DNA from: Pseudomonadota bacterium
GTDB taxonomy: Bacteria; Pseudomonadota; Gammaproteobacteria; Burkholderiales; Burkholderiaceae_E
Assembly (NCBI GenBank): GCA_023389175.1
Contig: JAEWEW010000309.1
Coordinates: 1-16,938 of the forward strand
Length of the DNA stretch: 16,938 nt
Direction: 5' to 3'
In this document: positions 1 to 7,060 of the stretch, one piece after another
Layout: each line of letters starts with the position of its first letter
Numbering within the stretch: position 1 is the first letter of the stretch
Notes under the pieces: model-generated
Told to the model about the DNA's origin: nothing
Seen by the model: the letters and a program-made list of their open reading frames with translations, nothing else
Databases searched by the model: none
Translations under genes and position numbers: made by a program

Positions 1-554
1 CCCCTGCCTGGTCTCCGGACGGCAACCAACTCGCGGTCACGCTCACGCGCGATGGCGGCTCGCAGATCTACCTGATCAGCGCGGCCGGCGGCGAATCGCG
101 GCGGCTCACCCAATCGAGCGGCATCGATACCGAGCCGTGGTTCTCGCCCGATGGCGCCGCGGTGTACTTCACCTCGGATCGCGGCGGGTCGCCGCAGATC
201 TATCGCATGAACGTGGGTGACGGCAACGTCACGCGGGTCACCTTCGGATCGACCTACAACGTCTCGCCGCGCGTGAGCCCGGACGGCAAGCAACTCGCCT
301 ACATCACCCGTCGCGACGGCGGGTTCTTCGTCGCGATCAAGGACCTCGATGGCGGCAAGGAGACCTTGCTCACCGATACCGGCCGCGAGGAATCGCCGAG
401 CTTCGCGCCGAACGGCCGCTGGATCATGTACTCCACCGAAGCCGGCAACAGCGAATACCTGATGGCGGTCACCACGGATGGCCGCATCAAGCAGCGCCTC
501 ACCAGCAACAGCGGCGACATCCGCGAACCGGCGTGGGGCCCGTACCCGAAGTGA
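1..554 (+). CDS. tolB: TolB, C-terminal part (5' end outside window)
   Basis: Periplasmic beta-propeller protein of the Tol-Pal system, which binds Pal and helps keep the outer membrane attached during division. About 183 residues are visible, read in the frame beginning at base 3. They hold repeated propeller blades of the WSPDG / SPDGKQLAY / APNGRWIMY type, each followed by a strand such as SQIYLI or PQIYRM, which is the TolB/WD40-like pattern. The protein ends with GPYPK and a TGA stop. The N-terminal domain and signal peptide lie upstream of the window. The next gene is pal, 36 bp away on the same strand, which fits the usual tolB-pal order. The start cannot be given; the family is certain from sequence and context. 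Confidence 0.95.
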   Translation, partial: PAWSPDGNQLAVTLTRDGGSQIYLISAAGGESRRLTQSSGIDTEPWFSPDGAAVYFTSDRGGSPQIYRMNVGDGNVTRVTFGSTYNVSPRVSPDGKQLAYITRRDGGFFVAIKDLDGGKETLLTDTGREESPSFAPNGRWIMYSTEAGNSEYLMAVTTDGRIKQRLTSNSGDIREPAWGPYPK

Positions 555-590
555 CACCGAACGCAATGGCACACTGAAAGGAGCCAATCG

Positions 591-1163
591 ATGATCTCGC
601 CTACCCGCCCCTTGAACGCGCTGGCCCTGGCCATCGGCCTCGCGCTCGCTGCCAGCGCGTGCACCTCCGTGGACCTCAAGGATCCGGCCAAGATCGAGCA
701 GCGCGGCCCGTCGAGCGCCTCGCCGGGCTCGGCCCCGGGCGCCGGCGCGAGCGGCGCGGACAGCGGCAGCGTGAGCGGCGTCGCGCCGGTGGTCGTGCAG
801 GAGACCGATCCGCTCAACGATCCCGCCAGCCCGCTCGCCAAGCGCAGCGTCTACTTCCAGTACGACAGCTTCGTCGTGCAGCCGGAGTACCAGTCGGTGG
901 TCGAGGCGCATGCGCGCTACCTCTCCGCCAACCGCGACAAGCATGTCGTGATCGAGGGGAACACCGACGAGCGCGGCAGCCGTGAATACAATCTCGCGCT
1001 CGGCCAGAAGCGCGCCGACGCGGTGCGCCGTGCGCTCGCCACCCTGGGGGTCGACGACAACCAGATGGAATCGATCAGCTTCGGCGAGGAAAAGCCGCGC
1101 GCGGTCGGCACCGATGAGGCGTCCTTCGCGGAGAACCGCCGCGCCGACATCAGCTACCGCTGA
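591..1163 (+). CDS. pal: Peptidoglycan-associated outer-membrane lipoprotein Pal
   Basis: Outer-membrane lipoprotein that anchors the membrane to peptidoglycan and works with TolA and TolB. The 190-aa product has a lipoprotein signal with lipidated Cys24 (lipobox ASAC; Ala at -3 instead of the usual Leu). A low-complexity Ser/Gly/Ala linker (about 40-65) leads to an OmpA-like domain (about 85-190). That domain shows VYFQYDS, then GNTDERGSREYN at 123-134 and NRRADI at 182-187, the peptidoglycan-binding signature. A strong ribosome binding site, AAAGGAG at 577-583, fixes the ATG. Length is normal for betaproteobacterial Pal. It lies between tolB and cpoB, probably in one transcript. Confidence 0.97.
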   Translation: MISPTRPLNALALAIGLALAASACTSVDLKDPAKIEQRGPSSASPGSAPGAGASGADSGSVSGVAPVVVQETDPLNDPASPLAKRSVYFQYDSFVVQPEYQSVVEAHARYLSANRDKHVVIEGNTDERGSREYNLALGQKRADAVRRALATLGVDDNQMESISFGEEKPRAVGTDEASFAENRRADISYR

Positions 1164-1221
1164 CGCATCCCGGGCGACGCATCGCCCGCTCGTCGGCCAG
1201 ATTCGCCCACGGAGGTTTGCC

Positions 1222-2103
1222 ATGTCCATGCCACTCATGCCGCGGGCATCGTTGCCGTCTCCCGCAGCCGGCCAATCGCCCTTCGCTCCCGCTGCGCGCC
1301 CGCGCCGCGGGCTCGCTGCCCTTGCCTCGGCCATGACGCTGGCGGCGCTGCTCGGCGTCGCGCAGCCCGCCTGGGCGCTCTTCGGCGACGACGAGGCTCG
1401 CAAGGCGGTGATCGACGTGCGCAACCGGCTGGAGACCTTCCAGCGCGAGACGCTGCGGCAGCTGAACGAGTTCGGGCGCCAGCAGGCAGCGCTCGAGCAG
1501 CGCCTCTCGCGGCTGGAGCAGGGCCAGCGCGTGAACCTCGACCAGCAGAACCAGATGGAAGCGCTGCGCCAGGAAGTGGCCCGCCTGCGCGGCCAGCTCG
1601 AGGTGCAGGCGAACGAGCTCAACCAGACGCGTCGCCAGCAGAAGGAGCTGACCGCGGCGATGGACACGCGGCTCAAGCAGTTCGAGCCGGTGGAGGTCAC
1701 CATCGACGACAAGACGGTGACCGTCGAGCAGGCCGAGAAGCGCGCCTACGACGCGGCGCTGGAGCTCTTCCGGGGCAGCGACTTCAAGGGCGCGACCGCC
1801 GCCTTCCAGGCCTTCCAGCGCGACTATCCCGACAGCCCGTACCGGCCGCTCGCCCTTTACTGGCAAGGCGGCGCGCAGTACGCGAGCGGCGACTTCAAGG
1901 GCGCGATCGCCACGATGAACCAGCTCGCCACCCGGCATGCCGACAGCCCGCGCGTGCCGGACGCGATGCTGATCCTCGGCAACGCGCAGGCGGACTCGGG
2001 CGACCGCAACGCCGCGCGGGCCACCTTCCGGGCGATCGGCGAGAAGTTCCCCGGCACGCCTGCCTCCGGCGCAGCGAAGGACCGGCTGGCCGCGCTGCGT
2101 TAG
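1222..2103 (+). CDS. cpoB: Cell division coordinator CpoB (YbgF), TPR protein
   Basis: Periplasmic protein of the Tol-Pal operon that, in E. coli, coordinates peptidoglycan synthesis with outer-membrane constriction. The 293-aa product has a long N-region and a hydrophobic stretch (about 30-50) ending at AWA52, where signal peptidase should cut before LFGDDEARKA. A trimerising coiled coil rich in Gln, Arg, Leu and Glu follows (about 58-150). The C-terminal half (173-290) holds three TPR-like repeats, including YDAALELFRGSDFKGA and YWQGGAQYASGDFKGA. GGAGG at 1211-1215 supports the ATG at 1222; the in-frame ATG at 1333 would leave a signal peptide without its basic N-region. It starts 58 bp after pal. 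Confidence 0.95.
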   Translation: MSMPLMPRASLPSPAAGQSPFAPAARPRRGLAALASAMTLAALLGVAQPAWALFGDDEARKAVIDVRNRLETFQRETLRQLNEFGRQQAALEQRLSRLEQGQRVNLDQQNQMEALRQEVARLRGQLEVQANELNQTRRQQKELTAAMDTRLKQFEPVEVTIDDKTVTVEQAEKRAYDAALELFRGSDFKGATAAFQAFQRDYPDSPYRPLALYWQGGAQYASGDFKGAIATMNQLATRHADSPRVPDAMLILGNAQADSGDRNAARATFRAIGEKFPGTPASGAAKDRLAALR

Positions 2104-2116
2104 AGGCGCGTCCCGT

Positions 2117-2145
2117 TTGACCCGCATCTGGCGGGTTGATAACAT
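2117..2145 (+). promoter_or_regulatory. Predicted sigma70 promoter of tRNA-Lys
   Basis: TTGACC (2117-2122) and TAACAT (2140-2145) are separated by 17 bp; GATAAC at 2138-2143 is an alternative -10. The -35 matches consensus at five of six positions. The element lies about 50 bp upstream of the mature tRNA. A short inverted repeat ACCCGC/GCGGGT (2120-2125, 2131-2136) fills the spacer. It might also serve as a weak end signal for the tol-pal-cpoB transcript, although only two T residues follow. Confidence 0.6.
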
Positions 2146-2159
2146 CATCGTCTTCGCTT

Positions 2160-2183
2160 GCGGCGCACCGAGAGGTGCGCCGT
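2160..2183 (+). other. Hairpin in the tRNA-Lys precursor leader
   Basis: CGGCGCACC (2161-2169) and GGTGCGCCG (2174-2182) form a perfect 9-bp stem closed by a GAGA tetraloop (GNRA type), with one further G-U pair at 2160/2183. It lies between the predicted promoter and the first base of the tRNA, so it should be in the pre-tRNA 5' leader. No T-run follows, so it is not an intrinsic terminator. Its role is unknown; pausing or processing are possibilities. Confidence 0.55.
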
Positions 2184-2191
2184 CGGCATGT

Positions 2192-2267
2192 GGGTCGTTA
2201 GCTCAGCTGGTAGAGCAGCGGACTTTTAATCCGTTGGTCGCTGGTTCGAATCCAGCACGGCCTACCA
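2192..2267 (+). tRNA. tRNA-Lys (anticodon UUU)
   Basis: A complete 76-nt cloverleaf can be folded by eye. The acceptor stem is GGGTCGT with ACGGCCT, including G-U pairs. The D arm begins GCTC-AGCTGG. The anticodon stem GCGGA/TCCGT closes the loop CTTTTAA with anticodon TTT at 2225-2227. The T arm is CTGG-TTCGAAT-CCAG. Discriminator A and CCA (2265-2267) are encoded. A tRNA-Lys directly after cpoB also occurs in E. coli (ybgF-lysT). The gene stands alone, with its own promoter and terminator. Confidence 0.98.
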
Positions 2268-2276
2268 GTAGGTTCG

Positions 2277-2309
2277 AAGGGTTAGCTCGGGAACGGGCTA
2301 ACCCTTTTT
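2277..2309 (+). terminator. Rho-independent terminator of tRNA-Lys
   Basis: AAGGGTTAGC (2277-2286) and GCTAACCCTT (2297-2306) pair perfectly over 10 bp around a 10-nt loop, and the transcript runs into five T residues (2305-2309). It begins 10 nt after the tRNA CCA end. Because the arm also starts with AA, the structure could stop transcription from the opposite direction and protect the tRNA from the GST operon. Confidence 0.9.
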
Positions 2310-2371
2310 GTTTGCGCAGCCGCGCGAAGCCGGTGCCGCGGACAACGGAGCGCCTCCCGGCCGGGCGCGAC

Positions 2372-3046
2372 CTACAGCCCCACGAACGCCGCATCCTTGT
2401 ACGGCGCGACGAAGCCGGAGTAGAAGCCTTCGTTGACATCGCCCCACGCGGGCCGGGCCTTCATCGTGGCGATCCAGCGCGTCAGGTTCTTCCATGGCGA
2501 GTAGTCGAAGCGCGTCACTTCGCCGATCGTGACGATGCACGCGCCCAGGTAGTCGGCAATGGTGAGCCGACTGCCGCACAGGAAGGGCTGGACGCCGAGC
2601 AGGTCGCGATCAAGGATCGTCAGCCAGCGCCGGGCCCTTTCGCAGCCCCAGGCCAGATGGGCCGCCTGCACGGCTTCTTCCTTGCGCTTGTGGTGCGGCA
2701 GAGTCTGCGGATAGACTGAGCCGTAGCCCAACTCGCGCAGCAGGCCGGTGTTGAGCCAATCCATCATTTCGTTGACCCGCGCCCGTTGCCGCAGGTCCTT
2801 CGGGTAGGCGGCCGAGCCTGTCTTCTCGGCCACGTACTTCAGGATCGCCGAGCTCTCGCTCAGCCTGAAGTCGCCGTCTTCGAGCAGCGGCACCTGCTGG
2901 GAGGGGTTGATGCGGGTGTAGTGCGCCTGCAGGTGGGCGCCGGCGAACAGGTCGACGAGCTGGTAGTCCAGCGTAATGCCTTCCTCCGCTGCCAGCAGCA
3001 TGATCGGTCGGCTCGTCGTCGAGGTGGGGTGGTAGTAGAGCTTCAT
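2372..3046 (-). CDS. Glutathione S-transferase family protein
   Basis: Predicted cytosolic glutathione transferase of 224 aa, the usual length. The N-terminal thioredoxin-like domain (1-80) starts MKLYYHPTSTTSRP, with Ser/Thr residues at 8-12 where beta/theta-like classes carry the catalytic residue. It has the cis-Pro in QVPLLEDG (Pro53) and the glutathione-binding LSESSAIL (Glu64-Ser65). The all-alpha C-terminal domain (about 90-224) contains the N-capping motif LTIADYLGA. The substrate cannot be told. The ATG at 3046 is chosen because GGGAGA lies just upstream and the family begins there; longer readings add unrelated residues. It follows the cupin gene by 82 bp on the same strand, so co-transcription and shared LysR control are plausible. 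Confidence 0.93.
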   Translation of the reverse strand: MKLYYHPTSTTSRPIMLLAAEEGITLDYQLVDLFAGAHLQAHYTRINPSQQVPLLEDGDFRLSESSAILKYVAEKTGSAAYPKDLRQRARVNEMMDWLNTGLLRELGYGSVYPQTLPHHKRKEEAVQAAHLAWGCERARRWLTILDRDLLGVQPFLCGSRLTIADYLGACIVTIGEVTRFDYSPWKNLTRWIATMKARPAWGDVNEGFYSGFVAPYKDAAFVGL

Positions 3047-3128
3047 GGTGTTGTCTCCCGGGTAGGACCCGACTTGCGGCAGAAGCAGATATCGCAGGCG
3101 GATGTGCGTGCGCCACCTTCCACACAAT

Positions 3129-3575
3129 TCATGCGGGCACGAGGTCGACGCCGTTTCGCTGGAGCAGCTCCGTCAGCATCGGGATATCCGGCGGCCCGGG
3201 GCGGACCTCGCGGCTGACGTTCGCGAACATCCGGGTCGCGTTGCCGCCGGCACCGGTGATCTCGAACATCTCGCCGCCGCCGACGCCGAACCGATAGCCG
3301 TGCACCGTGCCTGCAGGGAGGTGGACCAGGGTGCCGGCGCCGCATGCGTGGGCCCTGCCTTCCACCGTGATCTCGACGTTGCCGCTGAGGACGTAGAACG
3401 ACTCGTCCCAGTCGTGGCGGTGCGGCGGCGGCCCGGCGCCCTCGGCGCCGGCCTGAAGGGTGATCTCGTAGCCTTGGGTCTGGTCGTTCCCGGCCAGCAC
3501 GGTGACTTCCACGCCCAGCACGTTCAAGGCGGGAGTGCGCGTCTTGGGCGATACGACATAGGGTTCGGGCTTCAT
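3129..3575 (-). CDS. Cupin-domain protein
   Basis: Small single-domain cupin of 148 aa, a metal-binding beta-barrel. Motif 1 is PHRHDWDESFYVLSG, with His52, His54 and Glu58 as likely ligands and Gly65. Motif 2 is GTLVHLPAGTVHGY, with Pro87, Gly89 and ligand His92. All four ligands of an active-type cupin are therefore present. Such proteins may be dioxygenases, isomerases or sensors, and the substrate is unknown. The ATG at 3575 is preceded by GGAGA, which falls in one arm of an inverted repeat (3580-3606). The gene diverges from the LysR regulator across 81 bp and is followed by the GST gene. Confidence 0.9.
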   Translation of the reverse strand: MKPEPYVVSPKTRTPALNVLGVEVTVLAGNDQTQGYEITLQAGAEGAGPPPHRHDWDESFYVLSGNVEITVEGRAHACGAGTLVHLPAGTVHGYRFGVGGGEMFEITGAGGNATRMFANVSREVRPGPPDIPMLTELLQRNGVDLVPA

Positions 3576-3579
3576 GGTT

Positions 3580-3606
3580 CGGTCTCCGTCGTGAGTTGGG
3601 AGACCG
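3580..3606 (-). promoter_or_regulatory. Inverted repeat covering the cupin ribosome binding site
   Basis: CGGTCTCC (3580-3587) and GGAGACCG (3599-3606) form a perfect 8-bp inverted repeat with an 11-nt spacer. In the minus-strand mRNA the arm nearest the ATG, at 3580-3587, reads GGAGACCG and contains the Shine-Dalgarno sequence, so folding would hide it. As DNA the same dyad lies in the divergent intergenic region next to a LysR gene and could be the regulator's operator. It does not fit a simple T-N11-A box centred on the dyad. I cannot choose between the two roles. Confidence 0.5.
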
Positions 3607-3656
3607 TATCGTCGACGCCCGGTCATCGCTCGTCCAACGCATAGTTTGCATCGCCC

Positions 3657-4598
3657 ATGAACAGAATCGATCTGGCCCACCTTGACCTCAATCTCCTCGT
3701 GACCTTCGAGGTCCTGATGACCGAAGGCAGCGTCACGCGGGCGGCTTCCCGACTGGCGCGCACCCAGTCCGCGGTCAGCCACTCGCTGTCGCGCCTGCGC
3801 GAGCAATTGGGGGATCCGCTGCTGGTCAAGGTGGGCGGGGCAATGGTCCCCAGTCCTTTCGCGTTGCAGCTGGTCGAAGACGTCCGGCCCATCTTGCGCA
3901 GCATCCAGCGCATCGCAGTGCCGCCACAGCACTTCGAACCGGCGATCAGCGAGAGGACTTTCAGGGTCGCGATCTCCGACTTCACGCCGACGGTCATGCC
4001 CGAGGTGATGATCAGGACCCGGAGGGAGGCCCCGGGCGTTTCGCTGGAATGGAGCACGCCGGGCGCGCAGACGCCGGCGGCGGTAGGGGACGGGCATATC
4101 GACGTTGCACTCATGGCCTCGGCGACGACCATGCCGGACGGGGTGGAACGAAGGGACGCGGGCGACCTGAGGTTGCGCACCTACCTGCGCAAGGACCACC
4201 CCGCCCTCGCGAACTGGAGCCTCGAGGAATGGTGTCGCTGGCCGCACATCCTGGTGGAGCTGGGCGATCGCCAGCGCACCACGATCGAAAGCGCCCTCTC
4301 CGACACCCGGATCAAGCGGACGATCGGCGCCAAGGTTCCGCACTTCTCCTGCGTGCCCGAGCTGCTTGCGCGTACCGACCTGCTTGCCACCCTGCCTCTC
4401 TTGTTGCCGGACGCGCTGCTCGAGCAGTCGAACCTGTGTGCCGTGGAGCCCCCGTTGCCGATCGCGCCGGTTCCGCTGTCCTACTTTTGGAGCTTCCGCA
4501 AGACCAACGATCCCGGCAGCCGATGGATCCGCTCGGTCGTCGTCGACGTCTTCACCAAGCTGCAACGCGGCGATGTCCCTGCCGGCGGCCCGGCCTGA
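3657..4598 (+). CDS. LysR-family transcriptional regulator
   Basis: 313-aa LysR-type regulator of standard length. The N-terminal winged helix-turn-helix (about 5-65) begins with LDLNLLVTFEVLMTEGSVTRAA and has the recognition helix segment TQSAVSHSLSRLREQLGDPLLVK. The C-terminal part (about 90-300) is a substrate-binding fold that should sense a small effector and form a tetramer. It is divergently placed from cupin-GST with 81 bp between the starts, the classic arrangement in which a LysR protein controls its neighbour and itself. No good ribosome binding site precedes the ATG (TCGCCC lies just before it). The inducer is not deducible. Confidence 0.95.
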   Translation: MNRIDLAHLDLNLLVTFEVLMTEGSVTRAASRLARTQSAVSHSLSRLREQLGDPLLVKVGGAMVPSPFALQLVEDVRPILRSIQRIAVPPQHFEPAISERTFRVAISDFTPTVMPEVMIRTRREAPGVSLEWSTPGAQTPAAVGDGHIDVALMASATTMPDGVERRDAGDLRLRTYLRKDHPALANWSLEEWCRWPHILVELGDRQRTTIESALSDTRIKRTIGAKVPHFSCVPELLARTDLLATLPLLLPDALLEQSNLCAVEPPLPIAPVPLSYFWSFRKTNDPGSRWIRSVVVDVFTKLQRGDVPAGGPA

Positions 4599-4665
4599 CC
4601 CGCCGATGTACCGCGATCGCGGCGTACCCTAGTCGTGATCCGTCGATACAACGCAGCTGACCACG

Positions 4666-5259
4666 ATGGCCGAGCCCGGCAACGAAGACCACTGGAACGC
4701 AACCGCGGCTGACAGCGCGGCACTCACCCTCTGGACCATCGGCCATTCGAACCGCGAATGGACCGTCTTCACCGGCATGCTGGCAGAGGCCGGCATCGAG
4801 GTGCTGGTCGACGTGCGGCGCTTCGCCGGCTCGCGCCGCAACCCGCAGTTTTCCGGCGAAGCGATGGCGGCCGCCTTGCCGCCCCTCGGCATCGACTATG
4901 TCGCGATGCCTGACCTCGGCGGCCGCCGCAGGCCGCGGCCGGATACCCGAAACACCGCCTGGCGCAACGAGAGCTTTCGCGGCTATGCCGACTTCATGGA
5001 AACCGGCCCGTGGCAGCAGGCACGGACACGGCTCGCCCGGCTGGCGAGCGAGCGCAGGACCGCGATCATGTGCGCCGAGGCGCCCTGGTGGCAGTGCCAC
5101 CGGGGCCTCATCGCCGACGACTTCAAGGCCGACGGCTGGGAGGTGATCCACCTGGTCGCGCCCGGGCGCAGCGCGCCGCATCCCTACACGCCCGCGGCAC
5201 GCATCGTCGACGGCCGGCTCGACTATTCGGCGCCGGAGCCGCAGCAGCCGCTGTTCTGA
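4666..5259 (+). CDS. DUF488 family protein
   Basis: 197-aa cytosolic protein of the DUF488 family. The family signatures are TIGHSN at 24-29, LVDVRRFAGSRRNPQF at 47-62, LGG at 84-86, and a late CAEAPWWQCHR block with Cys136, Cys144, His145 and Arg146. The conserved Cys/His/Arg set resembles a catalytic or nucleic-acid-binding site, but no activity is established for the family and none is claimed here. There is no ribosome binding site near the ATG at 4666. TACCCT at about 4627-4632 may be a -10 element of its own promoter. It sits 67 bp after the LysR gene and 73 bp before the CoA-transferase gene. Confidence 0.88.
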   Translation: MAEPGNEDHWNATAADSAALTLWTIGHSNREWTVFTGMLAEAGIEVLVDVRRFAGSRRNPQFSGEAMAAALPPLGIDYVAMPDLGGRRRPRPDTRNTAWRNESFRGYADFMETGPWQQARTRLARLASERRTAIMCAEAPWWQCHRGLIADDFKADGWEVIHLVAPGRSAPHPYTPAARIVDGRLDYSAPEPQQPLF

Positions 5260-5332
5260 TCGGCGCGCCGGATCGCGGGGACCGCCCCGTGGGGAGCCGC
5301 GGGCGTGCAACACTTCTGCTACCCTGCGGCGC

Positions 5333-6538
5333 ATGGATACCGCCCCACTCCTTCCGCTCGACGGCATCACGGTCGTCGCACTCGAGCACGCGATCGCCGC
5401 ACCCTTCTGCACCCGCCAGCTCGCCGACCTGGGCGCGCGGGTCATCAAGATCGAGCGCCCCGGCGTCGGCGACTTCGCCCGGGCGTACGACCAGCGGGTC
5501 GCCGGGCTGTCGTCCCACTTCGTGTGGGTCAACCGCTCCAAGGAGAGCGTGACGCTCGACCTGAAGCATCCGTTTGCCGCGCCGGTGCTGCAGATGCTGC
5601 TGGCCCGGGCCGACGTGCTGGTGCAGAACCTCGCGCCGGGCGCCTCGTCACGGCTGGGGCTGTCCTTCGACGCACTGCAGCCGCGCCATCCGCGACTGAT
5701 CGTCTGCGACATCTCCGGTTATGGCGACGACGCCGCCGCGCCGGGCCCCTACCGGGACAAGAAGGCATACGACCTGCTGATCCAGAGCGAGGCCGGCTTT
5801 CTCTCGGTGACCGGCACGCCGGAGGCGCCCGCGAAGGCCGGCTGCTCGATCGCCGACATCGCGGCCGGGATGTATGCCTATTCAAGCGTGCTGGCCGCGC
5901 TGATCGAGCGCGGCCGGACCGGGCGCGGCCGTCGGATCGACATCTCGATGCTCGAGAGCATGGTGGAGTGGATGGGCTTTCCGCTCTACTACGCCTACGC
6001 AGGCGCGCCCCCGCCGCAGCGGGCCGGCGCCGCGCATGCCACCATCTTTCCCTATGGTCCCTTCCCTGCGGGCGACGGCGCCAGCGTGATGCTGGGATTG
6101 CAGAACGAACGCGAATGGGTGGTCTTCTGCGAGCGGGTCATCCGCATGCCCGACCTCGCATCGGATCCCCGGTTCGTCTCCAACGCGCGCCGCCACGAGG
6201 CGCGGGAGGCATTGCGCGCCATCATCGTCGAGGCCTTCGCGCGGCTCACGGCCGACGAGGTGGTGCAGCGGCTGGAAGCAGCCGGCATCGCCAACGCCCG
6301 GATGAACGGAATGCAGGAGGTCTGGTCCCATCCGCAGTTGCAGGCGCGCAGCCGCTGGGCGGAAGTGGATTCGGAGTCGGGACGGATTCCGGCCCTGCTG
6401 CCGCCCGGACGCACCGGGCCGATGGAAACGCGGATGGAGCGCATCCCTGCCCTTGGCGAACACACGGACGCGGTGCTCGCGGAGCTCGGCCTCACGCCGG
6501 ACGAGATCGGCGCGCTGCGCGAGGCTGCGGCAATCTGA
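5333..6538 (+). CDS. CaiB/BaiF (class III) CoA-transferase
   Basis: 401-aa family III CoA-transferase, which moves CoA between carboxylic acids through an aspartyl-CoA thioester. It has the family N-terminus LDGITVVALEHAIAAPFCTRQLADLGARVIKIE, VNRSKESVTLDLK at 67-78, and KAYDLLIQSEAG with the expected catalytic Asp147. Later blocks include DIAAGMYA and GRGRRIDISMLESM. Length and block order are normal and no interruption is seen. The acyl substrates cannot be deduced. The sequence just before the ATG (TGCGGCGC) has no Shine-Dalgarno, and a -10-like TACCCT lies at 5320-5325, so the mRNA may be nearly leaderless. It is not clearly linked to an acyl-CoA dehydrogenase or other pathway gene. Confidence 0.95.
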   Translation: MDTAPLLPLDGITVVALEHAIAAPFCTRQLADLGARVIKIERPGVGDFARAYDQRVAGLSSHFVWVNRSKESVTLDLKHPFAAPVLQMLLARADVLVQNLAPGASSRLGLSFDALQPRHPRLIVCDISGYGDDAAAPGPYRDKKAYDLLIQSEAGFLSVTGTPEAPAKAGCSIADIAAGMYAYSSVLAALIERGRTGRGRRIDISMLESMVEWMGFPLYYAYAGAPPPQRAGAAHATIFPYGPFPAGDGASVMLGLQNEREWVVFCERVIRMPDLASDPRFVSNARRHEAREALRAIIVEAFARLTADEVVQRLEAAGIANARMNGMQEVWSHPQLQARSRWAEVDSESGRIPALLPPGRTGPMETRMERIPALGEHTDAVLAELGLTPDEIGALREAAAI

Positions 6539-6679
6539 GCCAGGCGCGTCTGTCGGCCCGATGGCGCCACCAGCTGGAACCGGGGCCTGATAATTGCCTT
6601 CGGCATCGCGGCACCCCCCGTGTCGCCGCCGCCGGTCGTTCCGAGGCCGACATTCCGCATCCAACTCCGGGAGAGATCG

Positions 6680-6976
6680 ATGAACAGGTTCGCGCAGTTG
6701 CTGCTGGTTTCCCTGGTTGCCGCGACCGTCGCCGGCTGCGGTTCCTCGTCGTCACGGCGCGGAGTCAGTGCCAGCGACCCGGCCCTCACCAGTCAGGGCG
6801 GCCCGGCTGCATCCGAGATGACCGAGCTCTGCGCGCTCCAGCGCCGGATGGTCGGAGAGACGCAGGAAGCCCAGCAGGCGATGCTGGAAGCCCATATGCA
6901 GGCCGCGCACGGCTCGGTGAATCCGCAGAGCCTTGCCCTGCACCGCCGCGAGATGGGTCGCTGCCCGCCGCGCTGA
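6680..6976 (+). CDS. Small putative lipoprotein
   Basis: 98-aa protein with a clear lipoprotein signal: basic residue Arg3, hydrophobic core, and lipobox VAGC with lipidated Cys20, followed by a Ser-rich linker. The mature part is mainly helical, Gln/Met/Ala rich, and carries two further cysteines (Cys51 and Cys95) that could form a disulfide. The ATG at 6680 follows GGGAGAGA (6669-6676); the longer in-frame reading from 6620 would put a Pro/Arg-rich tail before the signal. GATAAT at 6589-6594 is a possible -10 element without a good -35. I do not recognise the family. The next gene is convergent. Confidence 0.75.
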   Translation: MNRFAQLLLVSLVAATVAGCGSSSSRRGVSASDPALTSQGGPAASEMTELCALQRRMVGETQEAQQAMLEAHMQAAHGSVNPQSLALHRREMGRCPPR

Positions 6977-6985
6977 GCTCGTCAC

Positions 6986-7032
6986 GATCGTCCCGGTCCG
7001 CCCGTGGCCGGGACATCGCGCCAAGCGCGATG
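6986..7032. other. Two adjacent hairpins between convergent genes
   Basis: GTCCCGG (6990-6996) pairs with CCGGGAC (7008-7014), extended by GAT/ATC across a one-base bulge. Directly after it, CATCGCG (7014-7020) pairs with CGCGATG (7026-7032) around CCAAG. They share base 7014, so the two full stems compete slightly. They occupy the 84 bp between the lipoprotein and DUF2269 stop codons and may end transcription in both directions, but neither is followed by a T-run. Confidence 0.4.
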
Positions 7033-7060
7033 CCGAGGCCGAAGCCACGACGCCAGGGCT

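Noticed and set aside
1150..2148. 332-residue minus-strand frame opposite cpoB
   Set aside because: Shadow of cpoB in GC-rich DNA: Arg/Leu/Ala/Val-rich with no domain, while the plus strand has a complete CpoB with ribosome binding site.
2117..2719. 200-residue plus-strand frame across tRNA-Lys, and a 78-residue minus-strand frame over the same place (2203-2439)
   Set aside because: Both read through the tRNA and give the well-known spurious peptides with LAQLVEQRTFNP and GRAGFEPATNGLK that come from translating tRNA genes.
3576..4565. 330-residue N-terminal extension of the cupin frame, antisense to the LysR gene
   Set aside because: The extension is low-complexity and antisense to a clear LysR protein. 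The cupin family starts at the ATG at 3575, which has its own ribosome binding site.
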